Part shown: positions 54,101 to 64,000 of the stretch, one piece after another
How the letters are laid out: each line of letters starts with the position of its first letter
Numbering within the stretch: position 1 is the first letter of the stretch
Assembly (NCBI GenBank): GCA_030248295.1
Contig: JASANH010000209.1
Span: 1 to 64,000, forward strand
Length of the DNA stretch: 64,000 nt
DNA from: Mesodorylaimus sp. YZB2_4
Lineage: Eukaryota > Nematoda > Enoplea > Dorylaimida > Dorylaimidae
Direction: 5' to 3'
The notes under the pieces: generated by a model
Database searches by the model: none
The model's input: the letters and a program-made list of their open reading frames with translations, nothing else
What the model was told of the DNA's origin: nothing
Position numbers and translations under genes: made by a program

Positions 54101-57100
54101 CAGATCAGTTCCGATACTGGCGTCTGCAACAATATGACAAAGGTCGCATCTTGGTTGTCTAGTGTTCTTCGAGGGTCATGTTACGAGTATCTGGTAACTA
54201 GGTCAGGAGGATATACTTTAATCTACTGTAATATGCAGCAGGTTAGTCAAGTCAGTCAGGGTGATCCGGTCAGGAGGGTGATAGGGAGCCGTTGATGTCC
54301 ACTGGGTGCTGGTCTCTATCGAGTAACCTACTGAGGGTTAATTCACCTACATACGCTCCTGAGCAGGCGCTCTAACTTACTCTCAGATATGTAAGCCGTG
54401 TACACAGTGTCAGTGAACTTTGGTTCCACTGTATTCAATCCTTTGGCCACAATCCTTATCTGAACACTGCTGTAGGACGGAGGGCTGCCTGAGTCTGATG
54501 CGAGTACCTGAAAAGGACAGGTCTAAGTGCAGTACATATATTCACTGTTTACACCAGCGTGGCTCACCGTCAAATTGAACGTGCTATCCTTGACCAATCG
54601 CGTGCCAGTGAACGTCACTTCTCCAGTGTCCTCCTTGATTTGGAAGCTGCCATCACCACCACCAGCCAAGTGATAGCGTACTGAAGTTCCTTCGGGATCT
54701 TCAGCTATCACGTTACCGACAACGAATCCATCGCCAGCACCGGCTGGCATGACGAAACTATAGGACGGGGTCTTGAAATGTGGGGGTCGATTTATAAGTT
54801 TCTCATCAACTGCCACTACTTCGATTGTGACATTCACTTTAGGCGGAGGGTGAACACCGTCCGAAACCAAGGCTACCAAGCGCAATCTGAAAATGACCGA
54901 CGTAGGAATGCGATAAAATGCATAGAATGACTGGATGACAGCGGATTTTTTAAAATTTCCCGCCGTTGCAGCATAAATTTGAAATTTTGAATTCAAACAT
55001 AGGTCGTACAACTTCTGTTCAGGGTCTTCATAAAGTTTTAGGAAGAAACTAAGTGGCTTTATATGTTGCACCTTGAACTCAAGTGCGGCTGCTAGGATGC
55101 ACTTCATAGAATACAGTACCTATGCCCTAGATTTGAAACAGACACGTCCTCGGGATGTTGCACGAAGATAGCTCCTGTATGGGGATCAATCGCGAAGACA
55201 TGGCCTGTCGGATCGTCCAAACTGAACTCCAAATGTGAGTCATCCTCGTCGTAGGCCTGAAATACACATGGACAGCGCTTGCTGCAAATGTTCCATGCGC
55301 TACGACTTGAGGCATGTTCATGGGTGCTATTGTCCTCATTATCCCCAGAAACATGATGAAAAACATAAGCCCTGAATGGGAGTCGAACCTGCACCCCGAG
55401 ATCATCCATATTGCTGTAGCTGTTCTGGCATTTCCTGGCCAATCATCCATCTTATTCTGATCAGCTTGATTATGTAGATCAGTGGCTAATCAATCTTCCC
55501 ATCCTGAACCTGATCAGTCACTCTAACCATTTTAATCGTTGGCCCGCCATACCTGTATGATCAATGGCGGTTCCAACTGCACACTTCTTTCGCGCAGTCG
55601 AGCGAAATAGGCCTTGTTCACGAATACAGGTCCGTTCTTCTCTGACCTGGCGACATGAATGGATATGGGCACATCGGTGAACAATCCAGTCCCATTCGAG
55701 TCTGTGGCACGAAGAATCAAGACAATAGTCTCGGGCAATTGACGCCATGGTCTGCGGTCCCCACTCGACGATGTGACTTTTGGAATCGATGTATGTATCT
55801 CCACGATATCCGATCGTCGAACGATTGGTCGGAAACTGAAAGCACATTCTCATCAGCAGGTGCGTGACAAAAACATTTGGATAGGCAGGTGACGGTCAAA
55901 GCAAAGCATCGACCTCTTTCCAGTGATTCACCGATGCAACAGGCTGAATAGCATCGGAGAAGATACCAGGGGGAGCGGATGGTCTCAAAAACTTTCCAGG
56001 CAGGTACCTAGTTGTAGAACCCAGAGACAGAAACTCGACGGGTTTCTCCCTCGCTTGCAGAGAGTGTATCGAGCGGCCAACGACGGCAAGCCAATACACT
56101 GCCCTGATCGTGAGTACAAGGCGGCCAGTCAAGGCAACCAAAGACACTACCTTCCCCTCAGGTCAAACACGCCTATTACAAAGATCGTGAGTCAGAGATT
56201 GACCAGGATGGAAGGTAGCAGAGGGGCAGACGTATGCACATGTGCACATTACATTACATTGTTCTGCAGACTTAGGCAGAAGAGCCGAGGCTTGGGGTGT
56301 GGAGATTCATAAGGAGAAAGCAACTCGAAGCAATGACCCACGTTTCGACCGTGTCTCACTGTCTTCATATGCAGAACTGGCGTGTGACACGTGCTCGTGA
56401 GCCGGCAGTGTGCCCATCGATTGGCGCAAACGACATGTCAACCAGTCCGGTTGATGTCTCACTGGGCTTGGACTTCTAGAAACTTCTGCTTTCAGTTTTC
56501 TGCGACTTGGCCGCGGCACCACGCGGCCTAAGGATTAGTCCGACGGGAAACAGGTGGCTTCTCACCATCAGTAGGAGGTGAACTAGTTCATACACAGAGC
56601 CCGCAAACCCGCCAGCGAGTTCCTGCTTTCTTTTCCAGGTTTCTTATTTATTTGTGTCTCTTACTCCTCTCTAGTGTTCCTAGAACCCACGGATGTCACC
56701 CGCAGGCAAAGATCTAGCCAGCAAAGAAACACCACTCACTATTTGGCCCATGGTCCCAATATGGCATACGTAAGACCATCGACCCCGAACTGGCCGCTGT
56801 CAGCATCGGTAGCCTAAAAAACAAGACTCAGCATCCCAGTGACAGTTCGAATATCATCGGACTGACCTCCACAGTTCCCACCAGCTGCCCATCATCAGCA
56901 TCATCGGACATGGTCAGGTTGTAAGAGTCAGCACGAAAAGCTGGCTTGTTATCATTGGCATCCATCAAACGAATGGTGATGGGCAAAATTGCTGATAGTC
57001 CAGTCGTACTATGGACGGCAGTGATCTGAAATGGGACCAGTCAGAGTCTTGTCCAGGTGAACCCTTCCTAAATTGCTGCTCAGGGACAAAGAAGCAGCTT

Positions 57101-60100
57101 ACTATGTCCCCAGCGGCCTACTGATCAGAGGACTCCCCTAGAAATCATGAGCGCGGCCCAGACCAGACCGTCAGTAGCACACGGACCTCCAAATGCAAAT
57201 CAGTCGGGTATCGTTCGCGATCCATGACCTCAGACTTGATGGGAATAATCTCGATTGGATAGCTGCCATCAGTCGACGATGGCTCAACGGCGAACGCTTG
57301 CAATCGAGCTGTTGTAATCTCTTTGAGGGTCAGGGTGACAATCCCAGTCAGTCTCTGAAACATGCATCCAATTCTTGAGGGCACACTCAACATGCAGTTG
57401 CTGAGAGGTGCGGGTCCGATTCTCTCCAGGGTCTGCTCTTTTGGTTAATGCACCTGTTCTGGGCATCCTCTGGTCCTGCGTGCAAGGTGCTTCGAACAGG
57501 GAACTGAGCAGCGTGCACGCACCATCAAACCCATCCTAGCAGCTCTGCGTTGAATCCATGAAAGTCTTTTAGGGAACCCAAGACCCCAATTTGACTAAAC
57601 CTTGACAGCAATTAGCAAGTAGCAGGGTTCAAATCCCACTTACACCAAATCTTTTTCAAACACCTATAACTCACTTACATTAATCAAGCGGGGTCTAAAC
57701 GGCATCGGGAAGGATACTGGCCAGTTCTCGGCGACCTCGACGATGCCGACTGGTGGATCGAATCGTAAATCAGGCAAGGAATGTTGATCATTTTCCAAGA
57801 ATGATGGCACTTCAGGGAATGGGGTCGAACTCGATGGACTATCATAGTTGATGGAGGCCGTGTTGGTCAGGGTGATGTGTACAGGGGCGTCCGAAGAATG
57901 TATGCCATCCTAGGAAAAACCAAGAGAATAAATCAAAGTAGAAAGAATCGGCAGAAAATTATACCGAAACAGTCAAAGTCAAGTCGAAACCATCAACATT
58001 TAATAAGAACAAATCCTTGGCCTGTGATGCCAGTATCAAATCAGCAGATACGGCCCTGGTTGCGTTGGTCGTATAATTTACATGTAGCGTGAAGAAATCG
58101 CATAAATCGTGTACCTAAAATGGACAGCCATTCATAGCTGTCTGACTATGGGTAGGGCATACCGTACATTTCCCAGACCAGTGGCAGTGCATGAAATAGT
58201 CAGCGGATCGCCGACTGTGTCCACATCGAGTGCACTCAGGACTGCCAGAATGGTACCTGATGGCGTACGCTGCAAAAAAGTGGGAATGTCATTTGTGCAA
58301 AAGCAAGATGATAAAATGCATGTTTTCCTGATCCTTTCGTGTCTTCTCAGAAAAAACTTTTCGTCTAGCTGCAATAGGCGTGTTTGGCCGGTGGGCAAGG
58401 TTGTGTATTTGGTTGCCTTGATTGGCTGCCTTATACACGGAGCAGTGTATTGGCTTGCCTTCGTTGGCCAGTCGATACGCTCCTCCAGGCGAGGCTGAAA
58501 CCCGTTGGGTTGATGTCTCAGCCACCTAGGACCAGGTGGCCTGCCTAATCATCCGCTCCCTGCGGGACCTTCTCCAATCTACGGCCGTGCAGCCTGTTGT
58601 ATAGCACAGTGTATCTTCTGATTCGGATAGTATTTCTGTGCTGGCGAATAAACCGATGCACCTGTCCTGTCCTCCACCCCTGACTCCTGCTCTGTATGGT
58701 GTCACTGGAATGATGGGAAGACTGCTTGGAACACCCATTGGGCCAGAGTCCACGGGTCAAAGGCATACTGTAGGCTGGCAAGAGGAGAAAAACATGAACC
58801 TATACCCGGAATCGGACGCCACCCTACAGTAGCCAGGCGGCCATTTTCCAGGTATCAAATGCGAGATGGAAGACCCCAGCAGTCGGAGTTCTGATAACCA
58901 CCATAGTCCAATATGCGCATGCATCCAAACATGGACATGAGTGCAACTTACCGCAGTAACGAATGCTTGTACAGGTAAGGAGTTCGAGAAGTAAGGAGCG
59001 TTGTCATTCACATCGAGCACGTGGACTGTGACTGGCTCGGACACTGTATTTGCCTCCGAGCCATTGACTGGGAAATCCTCGACGACAGTGACGAAGCTGA
59101 TGGTAGGATTGGTCTGCAACAGGTCGAGTTGGGGGCAGTGGATGTGAAACAGAAAAGGATGGGGTCGTTCCAGGTTTCACTGTCCCTCTTTCAACGCAGG
59201 GCGAGTCATGGCACGCGCTAAGGCAAGTGAGGACTGTGCCACAGTCCTGCAGCCCCTCGTACCTAACCTCACTTACCTCGTAATCCAAGGCACGGATCAA
59301 TTTCACTTCGCCAGTGACTGGGTCTGCGTAGAACACGTCTGTCTTATCGATACCGTAATACACGTCCGTTTCGGCATCGCGGGCACTCAGGTTGTAGACG
59401 GTGATCCCTAAATATGTTATTCTGTCTCAGCACATACTCCTGTATTGTCGTAATCTGCCCGCCCCACTCCCCCACGCGATCCAGGGCCGACCCGGAAAGA
59501 GAAACAGATGCTCCCGTTTGACTCTCGACTAATTGTCAGAGGACCACCAAAAGGCACCGACGGGGCAAGGCAGTACAGCAGACAGCAGGCTAGTATCAAT
59601 GCGAATCGAGAGCCAGTCCAGGTCAGTCAATTACTCTACACTGTAGACAGATGACAGATGACAGATGACAGCTGTCCATGTGACCTTGCTGTATGTCACA
59701 AGCCTTGTTGGTCCATCGTCCATGCTCTAATCATCTAGGCGCCATAGCCGCCATCAGGACCCCTACTACAGAAAGCAGACAGAGGTAGGGGGTACCAAAA
59801 GATAGGATTACCAAGTGGTAACTGGTAGGAATAGAGACAGGTCTGCCGCTACCACTAAGTGCGGGTAGCGAAAAGATAGCTCTACCTGATCTTTGCTACC
59901 AATAATGTATTACATTTTTATCCTACCCACTGTCTACTGTATCATCCTGTGCAGACGTCTCATCTTTTGCGCGCTCTTTCGTATCGATTTATTAGCTACC
60001 CGTTGGCTGCCCTGCTATAAAGTAGGGTAGCCAAATGATAGGGGTAGACACCTACCTCTACCAATTAGCTCTCTCTACCTGCTCTTTCTGTGGTACTGAT

Positions 60101-61178
60101 AAAGGCAGCCCTGCCTGTGCCTGAGGTAGGCCTATCTTTACCAAAAGGTACCCCTACTTGCTTTCTGAGGTGCGGCCTCAGCAGACAGCTTGTGCCTCAT
60201 GTGCAGGACCTGATGCTCTGTGGATGACGATCTATGCTGGATATCACCAGCCCATCCTACCCTCGTCTTCTTTCATCCTTCAGAGCCCCTGCCCCTTCAT
60301 CATCTCAGTCAGTTTATGATTGTGCTCGCAGAGTCTGACAGCCTGACGAACTCTTGGTGACTGGTGTTGGCCCTCCCTACCCACCTATGCATAGCCTACC
60401 GTAAATCTACTGTGTCGAAGGATGGGCATTATGTAAGCATATAACGTTACAGTCGATGTTCATCTGGACGGTAGGGTCACACAGTCAGGCAGGTGTATGA
60501 CGAAGGCGTGATTTACTTCCAACGTCTCCTCGATTACCCCATGCTTTCTATGATCCCCCATCAGACTGGATCAGAAACCTGGTGATCGAATGCCAAGCGC
60601 TTCCTCTGGTATTCGCGGACAGGTAAGTCTAGACTGACCCCAACAGAGCACCAACTCTGTTACTATGTCCGTGCGCATGTCCGGCACCTTTGAGGGGCGA
60701 CCAAATGTATTTCTTATTATACTCAATGGTCCGAAACCATTCTTCCTCGAAGGTTTATCCAACATTACTATTCCAGAAACCCCCAAACCACTGATGTGTC
60801 TTCCCATACTCAATAACAGCAACTGTTCCACTCCAGCAGTTTATCACTCCGCAGACAGCCCATTCGATTTCGATACTGGTCACCTCCAGTCCCTCTCATC
60901 CTATTGAAGCCTCCCTCCCTAACTGATCCAGGATACCGTCTTCTACAGCAGACGCAAAGTCGGAATCCGTCCAATCACACAGCATAACTCATAAACCTTA
61001 CCCGGAGTAGTATCTTCCGAAATCCGAAACTCGTTCATATACTTTAGAAAAACTGGTGGCGTGTTTTGAGTGAGTCCCAATCCATGGAGTACAAATGCTA
61101 AAATCACAAACTTTCACTTCTTTTGAATAAATTTTTGAAATGGAACTCACTGAAGCAGAAATAAGAAATCAGTTTCAT
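42174..61178 (-). CDS. cadherin-87A-like transmembrane cadherin
   Basis: A calcium-dependent adhesion protein. Exons 5' to 3': 61178-61151, 61097-61002, 59407-59277, 59113-58952, 58269-58168, 58114-57965, 57909-57679, 57354-57187, 57025-56867, 56813-56740, 55835-55553, 55256-55120, 54886-54568, 54507-54381, 54123-53978, 53262-53136, 51114-50860, 50436-50144, 49500-49384, 49202-49016, 48794-48583, 48525-48331, 47178-47068, 46937-46817, 46499-46248, 45443-45328, 45254-45087, 45014-44926, 44739-44614, 44239-44101, 43853-43744, 43687-43592, 43538-43490, 42551-42174. This gives about 1817 residues. A signal peptide starts it. Ca-binding linkers include DVNDNAPYF, DANDNKPAF, DVNDNVPIF, DVNDNDPVF and DQNDHGPVF. 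The membrane span is near 1615-1640; the tail has PPKPVEPPKPVQQP. No catenin-binding tail is seen. The exon ending 47068 has a weak donor, and the last exon might splice at 42367. Cad87A is the best guess; Cdh23-type is possible. Confidence 0.9.
44253..44525 (-). pseudogene. copied fragment of the cadherin last exon
   Basis: This stretch, in the intron between the exons at 44614 and 44239, matches 42190-42494 in the same orientation: GCGCCTCGCAGGTT, TCCTGGAGCGTGAGTAGCCG, TGATGGAGGACC, ATCGCCAGAATCGGA, CTTGCGGATCCGCTCGACTG. It has indels and lacks the part coding VDITPPYARI. Its frame is broken. It is a duplicated, dead piece of the cytoplasmic-tail exon. Confidence 0.85.
45800..45965. repeat. 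palindrome-bearing dispersed repeat
   Basis: It contains AAACATCAACCCGTCGGGTT followed by GATGCTTCA, a near-perfect hairpin, then CTCCAGTCGGAGATTTCG. The upstream GAGAGAGTGATCGATTCTC is shared with other copies. Confidence 0.7.
47710..47910. repeat. dispersed repeat in a cadherin intron
   Basis: An inverted relative of 24490-24775, with GGGTGACTCACCC, GTCTCGAATCCGGGTCC and a GAGAACTTGATGAAG segment. It makes a 183-codon open frame (47359-47910) that I judge non-coding. Confidence 0.5.
48839..48903 (+). repeat. SINE head fragment
   Basis: GTCGTGGCCTAGGTGGTTATG and GGGGTTCGACTCCTACTCG mark the A and B boxes of the SINE family. The body is missing. Confidence 0.65.
51440..51620. repeat. palindrome-bearing dispersed repeat
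   Basis: CTTCCCTGGCTGGGAAACGT is followed by CAACTTCTCGGGTTGGTGTT and a CTCCAGTCAGAGAT segment, the order seen at 53545. The palindrome has decayed by a few changes. A 187-codon frame here (51313-51876) is judged non-coding. Confidence 0.65.
51658..52892. mobile_element. 1.2-kb element with ~110-bp inverted repeats
   Basis: The left arm (51658-51768: AGGTTGCCGACCGTCCAGCC, GATGCGAGGGAGGTCAAACC) is complementary to the right arm (52779-52892). Within each arm the word GGTTGCCGAC repeats three times. The interior (52.2-52.75 kb) has minus-strand frames with no domain I know. It sits in the 2-kb cadherin intron. Confidence 0.75.
53545..53700. repeat. palindrome-bearing dispersed repeat, clearest copy
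   Basis: Order of parts: GGCGAGGGGGAGAGAGTCAT, CTTCCCTGGCTGGGTAACGT, the palindrome CATCAACC..GGTTGATG form (here CAACCTTACGGGTTGATG), TTTCAGCCGTAGG, then TGGAGTTTTTGTCACCCCGA. Other copies share this order. Confidence 0.75.
58370..58590. repeat. palindrome-bearing dispersed repeat
   Basis: AAACCCGTTGGGTTGATGTC carries the hairpin, preceded by GCCAGTCGATACGCTCC, which is also seen near 32700 and 56060. It lies in the intron between the exons at 58952 and 58269. Confidence 0.65.
59755..60180. mobile_element. long-TIR non-autonomous element, copy 2
   Basis: Inverted relative to 5008-5605. It starts CAGGACCCCTACTACAGAAA and ends CTTTCTGAGGTGCGGCCTCA. GGTAGGGGGTACC, AAAAGATAGG and GTAGCCAAATGATAGGGGTA are shared with copy 1. 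It lies in cadherin intron 2. Confidence 0.75.
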
Positions 61179-61733
61179 TTTGGAAATGTATTTAGTCAGA
61201 GAAAGGCCGAATAGACGACCCTTTTCGTGTCTATTCAATACGGAGCAACTACTAAAGTCATAAAGGCATCAAAAGGGAAAGGATACACCCGAGCAAAACA
61301 GTTCTCGTCACTCTTCACCACATAATATCCACTGCCTTCTCATCCGCCGCAACTTCGGTAGGGCGTCAATGCGAGTCCGACATTTTCTTCCGTCCTACGA
61401 CCACGGTTTTTGACCCCTTTTTCGTACATCCTAGCGCGACCGGACGACGAATGCCACTGGTGCACTGCCGTCATCCGACTAGTCTAGTCTGGCGCACGCT
61501 CTAACTGTATGTCCATATTTGGCACTACATATTTACGAAAGTGCAGGCTGGGCTTCTGAAGTTTGTATTTCAGTTTCAAGAGAGGTGATGCCTGGCAGCG
61601 GGTTCAGGCTGTCCATTATGCTCGGACCTGATATTCTGATTGCCAGTGCGAAAAAACCTGTTCCTTTCAAAAAGACAGTGCAAAGCAAAGTGACAGGGCA
61701 TACGTGGGAAGTATCTACTTGACAGGTGTCCAC
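61179..61733. other. upstream region of the cadherin gene
   Basis: The first ~300 bp should hold its promoter, but no core motif stands out. No other gene is recognised. Confidence 0.35.
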
Positions 61734-62422
61734 GGTTACATGACGGAAGACCGCAACGAGATCAAACAAATTGACCGGACATTAAATGACTAAAAATAAA
61801 AAAAGGTCAGATCAGGTCAGAAGGTCAGTCAGGGCATTCATGTTGCTAGTTTTCTGATCTGATAGTGGAATGCCTTTGACTAGCTATCGAGAGTCAGAAA
61901 GACCACGATTTGTTGCTTCATCATACTAGATACCTGTTCGTCAAGGAGAAAGAAAAAGAAAGATTTTCTGGGAATGTACATTTTTAAGGAGGTGAAGTGT
62001 CCTGCTCGGGTGCAGAGGGCTAACGATGCAATCACGAAGGAATCTGGCGATCATTTGCACGCTCCTGATCCAGCTAAAACAAAGGTGAAAGTATCGTGTC
62101 GGCAATGAAACGGAAAGAATCAACGCATCAAATTGTTGCAACGGTAACTGTTTGATTGTCAGATGCAGTGAACGGTGCGCTGCCGTCAATGTCGTCGTTG
62201 CAAGGTACAGTATAAAGAGCCCGGCATCATGAGAATGGAGCTTTGAATCCGCTGTCGCTGGAGGAGCTAATCATTCCTGATGAATATCAGCTAACAGAAG
62301 CTGGCCATACATTCTTATGTGACAGTAGATATGTGACAAAATATGAATGCGGTCATTTGTTGCCGCGGTCTTCTGTGTCTGCGGTCATATTGCACGCGGC
62401 CTTTTGACTGCGGTCTTTCGTC
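61734..62422. mobile_element. TIR element with repeated GACCGC termini, copy B
   Basis: It starts GGTTACATGACGGAAGACCGC, like copy A, and ends in several GCGGTCTTTCG-type words. It lacks the 151-bp MITE present in copy A. Internal words such as AGGTCAGATCAGGTCAG and GAATGCCTTTGACTAGCTAT match copy A. Confidence 0.8.
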
Positions 62423-62439
62423 GGGGTGCGCCCGGGTGC

Positions 62440-62880
62440 GTTGGATGCCAGCCCAGTTCCCCGCGGGACCTCCACTCCGTTTTGCATATATCTGACCAGT
62501 AGCCCTGACCTGATGATAAGCGAGGCCGTGAGGTGACCAGCTCTCACTGCAGCTTGCCTCTGTGTGTCTCCAGCGAGCACCTCCACACGAGGGCACCCTG
62601 TGCCAGCACCAGCGTCCAGGATGATGCTGGGCGAGAAGGGGGCCTTCCCGACTGGTGATCGAGAACCAGCCTCTTGCTTCTCTACTCGTTGGGCGTCCGC
62701 CACTTGGCGGTACCTGGTGAGGCGCCCAGAGTCAGGTGTGCAAGGGCAGCCACGGTCTTGCTAAATCGCCGAGAACGGGCTTACTAAAGTGCCGCCCTCA
62801 GCCAGAGTAGAACTGCGGCCTCCAGGTCAGGGTTGCTGGCCCAAGCAATGCGGCACCAACGCCGCGACCAACTGACCCAC
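62440..62880. repeat. dispersed repeat, second copy
   Basis: Related to 26.69-27.10 kb: CACCAGCGTCC, TCTCTACTCGTTGGG, AGTCAGGTGTGCAAG, TAAATCGCCGAGAACGGGCT and CAAGCAATGCGGCACCAACG are shared with small changes. Confidence 0.7.
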
Positions 62881-64000
62881 CGCGACCCCATAAAACAGCA
62901 ATACATAGTTGCACAGGATGTGCCCTCATTAGGAGTGCATTCTAATGACAAGAAGCACCTTTTGCGGTGGTACAGGTTTTGACGGAGCTTCCGGTCTATG
63001 TACGCGTAGAGGACATGTACTGAACCGAGCGAGCCTGTCGCACTGCTCCTGCTCTGTAGTTGTTGTCGTTGCTAATGTAACCCTCGTACCAGGTAGGCCG
63101 TGGCGAGTGGGGGAGAGTAATCGATACTCAATTATGGCGGGGTGACGTCGATCCCTAGTGTTCTAGCAGTTCAAGCACATACTGTAGCTCACTGCATAGG
63201 CCCCTTGCTGGAACGTGTAGCAGGAAAACCAGCAGTTTCGAAGTCAAAAACACAGATTTCACAGCAGGGCTTTACTCTTCGGCTGATAAGAGCGGTCAGA
63301 CCAATTTTGTCCGCCAAAACTACAAGAGTGGACCGCCATCACTGACCAGCGCCAAATGTTGCCGACTTTTAAGTCGCCTACTGAAGGCAATAGAGAATAG
63401 CTACAGTAATTCACTAAACTGCACAGCATTGGCAGGGGTGGCGAATGATCATCACATGCAGCCATGGATGGTGGTGGCCATTGAAATGGCGCTACAAGTG
63501 CGCTCAAGTGCTGCCCCCTGTATCTCGCACACCATTCTGACCAGCCCCCAGATCTCTTTTGTCTCACACCTAACATTACTCGGACGGTGGGCCATAACAC
63601 ATAAACACACCCCCCTTTGACCGCGCAAGCGTACCAACATGTCCGACTCACCCACCAGCTACGGGGGAGGACAAGGCACTACGGAAACTCTCCGCTCCCT
63701 CAGCACCTTTCATAGCTAGTAGGAAGTTAGTAGTGAGCAGTGCGAAAAGCGAGCGTCGAACGAGAACACACAACCTCCTACGTGAAAAAGAAACGAGCAT
63801 GGGACGAGACGAGAACACTAGTACACAATGGAAAATATGATGCAACACTTCGCACGATTCAGCCCTCGCTTCTTCCCTTTTTCTCCTCACTTCTTGACCA
63901 ACTTTGTGGCGATTTTGCAAGCCATCGATTTCAGCACACCCGTGCCGCCTGAACAAAAATCGCACTTTCAGAAAATTCACGCAAACACAATGTCTGCATT
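62881..64000. other. no recognisable gene
   Basis: Short frames only, including a basic 110-codon minus frame at 63980-63648 that I do not trust. Nothing else is supported. Confidence 0.35.

Noticed and set aside
63648-63980. A basic 110-codon minus-strand frame at the window end
   Set aside because: No motif, low-complexity Arg-rich stretches and no splice or neighbour support.

Overview
This is a window of animal (metazoan) nuclear DNA, most likely from an invertebrate. Genes are split into many short exons with GT..AG introns, usually a GTAAGT-type donor and a TTTCAG-type acceptor. Most of the space between exons is transposon and repeat sequence. I cannot name the species. The Cad87A-like cadherin, the mariner element and the tRNA-derived SINEs fit a protostome, but this is inference.

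The left part (1-19.7 kb) is mostly repeats. It holds SINEs, a long-TIR element (5.0-5.6 kb), and a small decayed Ty3/gypsy-type LTR element (5942-9163) lying in a 35-bp minisatellite. An intronless four-span membrane protein follows (10393-11163, minus). Next come a broken F-box/LRR gene (13.0-14.7 kb, minus), a dead mariner with both ends (15244-16483), a 5'-truncated LINE, and a TIR element carrying a second TIR element inside it (17.9-18.7 kb). A 350-bp MITE ends this part (18.8-19.2 kb).

The middle part (19.7-41.9 kb) holds three intact housekeeping genes. DLD, mitochondrial dihydrolipoamide dehydrogenase, is on the plus strand (9 exons, 505 codons). OPLAH, 5-oxoprolinase of the gamma-glutamyl (glutathione) cycle, is on the minus strand (24 exons, 1291 codons) and ends 258 bp from DLD, tail to tail. 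SET, a histone chaperone and PP2A inhibitor, is on the plus strand (5 exons, 277 codons) and starts 664 bp from the OPLAH start, head to head, so the two probably share a promoter region. All three reading frames were followed exon by exon with consistent splice phases.

The right part (42-61.2 kb) is one minus-strand gene for a large single-pass cadherin resembling arthropod Cad87A (about 34 exons, about 1817 codons). It has a signal peptide, many cadherin repeats, a transmembrane segment and a short proline-rich tail. Its introns hold many repeats, including a copied fragment of its own last exon. The last 2.8 kb hold a second copy of the 17.9-kb TIR element and a dispersed repeat; I recognise no gene there.

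I found no new enzyme system. The least familiar material is a set of TIR elements without visible coding sequence, a dispersed family with a conserved palindrome, and many long G/C runs, some inside SINEs.
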